Shown: piece after piece, positions 5,004 to 6,218 of the stretch | Layout of the letters: every line of letters starts with the position of its first letter | Position numbering within the stretch: position 1 is the stretch's first letter | From: JBGSZX01 sp964640545 | GTDB taxonomy: Bacteria; Bdellovibrionota; UBA2428 | Direction: 5' to 3' | Length of the DNA stretch: 6,218 bases | Assembly: GCA_964640545.1 (NCBI GenBank) | Contig: CAZXHL010000142.1 | Span: 1-6,218, forward strand | Notes under the pieces: generated by a model | The model's input: only the letters and a program-made list of their open reading frames with translations | The model's database searches: none | What the model was told of the DNA's origin: nothing | Made by a program: the position numbers and the translations under genes

Positions 5004-6218
5004 TGTAGAATTTGCCCCCGTTTTTGGCGAGTTCTTTAAGGGCCTCAGAAGGCGCTAAACGTGGACCGTGTTGGTCCGACAATCTTTCGAGTTCCGCAAC
5101 CACAAGTTCAAGTCCGACAGAATCCGCATAGCGGCAAAGCCCTCCACGGAAAGGAGCAAAGCCAGTTCCAAAAATCATCGCAAGATCCACTTGCTCCGGT
5201 CCAGCCGTGAGGCCTTCTTTGAGAATTTCTGCGGCTTCATTAATCATGGGGAAGATTTGTCGTCTAATGAGACTTTCTGGTGTGTGTTCTGGCGTCTGCG
5301 GGGCGCTACCGTTGAATAACAATTGGTGAATACCTACGACGTCAGGCTCTAGGCGCTTGCCGCCCTTTTCACTCCATTTGTATAGACCCAAGCCAGATTT
5401 GCGTCCCAACCTTGGGTTGGCATTTCCTTCGGTGTTTTCTGATAGAATTTTTTCGATGGCGTCTGATGGTTTGGATCTCTCTCCGAGGTCTTGGAATAAA
5501 ATCTTAGCTACTTTAGCGCCAACATCTAATCCGATTTCGTCGAGAAGCTCACAGGGACCCATAGGCATTCCAAACTTCTTTAGGATTTTATCCATACTCT
5601 CAATGCCGTAACCTTCGAGCAGGCAATACCCAGCTTCATTGAGCCAAGGCATAAGAATGCGATTCACAAGGAAACCTGGACCGTCTTTTACGACGACAGG
5701 AGTTTTGCCGATGCTTTTAACGTATTTTACAGCGCGAGCGATTGAGGCTTCAGAGGCTTGATCGTGTGAAATCACTTCAACAAGTGGCATACGGTGAACG
5801 GGGTTGAAGAAGTGAAGGCCTACTAGTCTTGAAGGGTCTTTGAAGGCAGGTGCCATTTCACTCACGCGCAAACTTGATGTGTTTGAAGCGATAATGCAAT
5901 CAGGACCAACAGCGGCTTCTACCTCTTTGAAGACCGCTTTTTTGATATCCATGTTTTCAACGACAGCTTCGATAACCAGGTCACAGGCTTTGAAGCCGCT
6001 ATAATCGATTTGACCATGAATTCGATTCATCCATTGATTCTTTTCAACTAGGGTCACTTGTTTTTTTGAGAGTGCTGTTTCCGCGAGCTTGTTGGCATGG
6101 ATAATAGCTTTCTGGACGCTTTCCCAGTTGATGTCCTTTACGAGAGTTTTCATTCCCTTGGAGGCACTTTGAGAGGCAATACCTCCTCCCATAACTCCAG
6201 CGCCGAGAACTGCGACTT
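4996..6218 (-). CDS. FadB/FadJ-type 3-hydroxyacyl-CoA dehydrogenase (partial; start off the right edge)
   Basis: The dehydrogenase part oxidises 3-hydroxyacyl-CoA to 3-ketoacyl-CoA with NAD+ in fatty-acid beta-oxidation. The frame stays open to the right edge, and the residues before the internal Met at 6192 (VAVLGAG) complete the Rossmann motif GAGVMGGGIA, so 6192 is not the start. Counting from that Met, SNTSSL (103-108) and HFFNPVHRMPLVEV (127-140) carry the catalytic H127 and E139, and DGPGFLVNR (170-178) opens the C-terminal domain. A second C-terminal repeat with FGTGFAPFRGGLCRYAD (341-357) and a closing GGKFYSE are typical of multifunctional FadB/FadJ alpha subunits. These usually carry an enoyl-CoA hydratase domain in front, which would lie beyond the window, so the bifunctional form is inferred. 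The stop codon TGA (4998-4996) falls inside the start of kdsD, giving an 8-base overlap and probable translational coupling. Confidence 0.92.
   Translation of the reverse strand, partial: VAVLGAGVMGGGIASQSASKGMKTLVKDINWESVQKAIIHANKLAETALSKKQVTLVEKNQWMNRIHGQIDYSGFKACDLVIEAVVENMDIKKAVFKEVEAAVGPDCIIASNTSSLRVSEMAPAFKDPSRLVGLHFFNPVHRMPLVEVISHDQASEASIARAVKYVKSIGKTPVVVKDGPGFLVNRILMPWLNEAGYCLLEGYGIESMDKILKKFGMPMGPCELLDEIGLDVGAKVAKILFQDLGERSKPSDAIEKILSENTEGNANPRLGRKSGLGLYKWSEKGGKRLEPDVVGIHQLLFNGSAPQTPEHTPESLIRRQIFPMINEAAEILKEGLTAGPEQVDLAMIFGTGFAPFRGGLCRYADSVGLELVVAELERLSDQHGPRLAPSEALKELAKNGGKFYSE

Noticed and set aside
6190..6192. ATG as the start of the dehydrogenase gene
   Set aside because: It would cut the NAD-binding glycine motif in half. 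The codons upstream to the edge encode its first half in the same frame.

Overview
The window is a compact, ordinary-looking piece of chromosome from a Gram-negative (diderm) bacterium. Three consecutive genes for Kdo, the inner-core sugar of lipopolysaccharide, and a beta-barrel outer-membrane protein ending in Phe make this clear. The moderate GC content, A-rich leaders and divergent Kdo enzymes would suit a Bdellovibrionota or 'deltaproteobacterial' genome, but that placement is an impression and not something the sequence proves. I see no mobile element, CRISPR array, tRNA, rRNA or phage gene.

Left part, plus strand (1-1259). The window opens inside a PpiC/parvulin-type peptidyl-prolyl isomerase whose N-terminal part lies off the left edge. 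It ends at 628 and is followed by an intrinsic terminator (684-722). A separate single gene follows (804-1259), encoding a 151-residue exported protein of unknown function. A strong two-way terminator (1289-1325) separates it from the convergent genes on the other strand.

Right part, minus strand (6218 down to 1354). All genes point the same way. In transcription order they are: the 3-hydroxyacyl-CoA dehydrogenase half of a FadB/FadJ-type beta-oxidation protein (start off the right edge); kdsD (arabinose-5-phosphate isomerase, GTG start, overlapping the previous stop by 8 nt); kdsB (CMP-Kdo synthetase); kdsA (Kdo-8-phosphate synthase, 7 nt after kdsB); and, 39 nt on, an outer-membrane beta-barrel protein. 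KdsD makes arabinose 5-phosphate from ribulose 5-phosphate, KdsA condenses it with PEP to Kdo-8-phosphate, and KdsB activates free Kdo as CMP-Kdo for transfer to lipid A. The phosphatase KdsC and the transferase WaaA are not in the window. The spacing suggests one transcript joining fatty-acid oxidation, Kdo supply and an outer-membrane protein.

The points most worth a second look are in the enzymes. KdsA has Asp at the position that is Cys in metal-dependent and Asn in metal-independent family members. KdsB departs from the family at several usually conserved nucleotide-binding motifs. I did not find evidence of a new defence, mobile or regulatory system.
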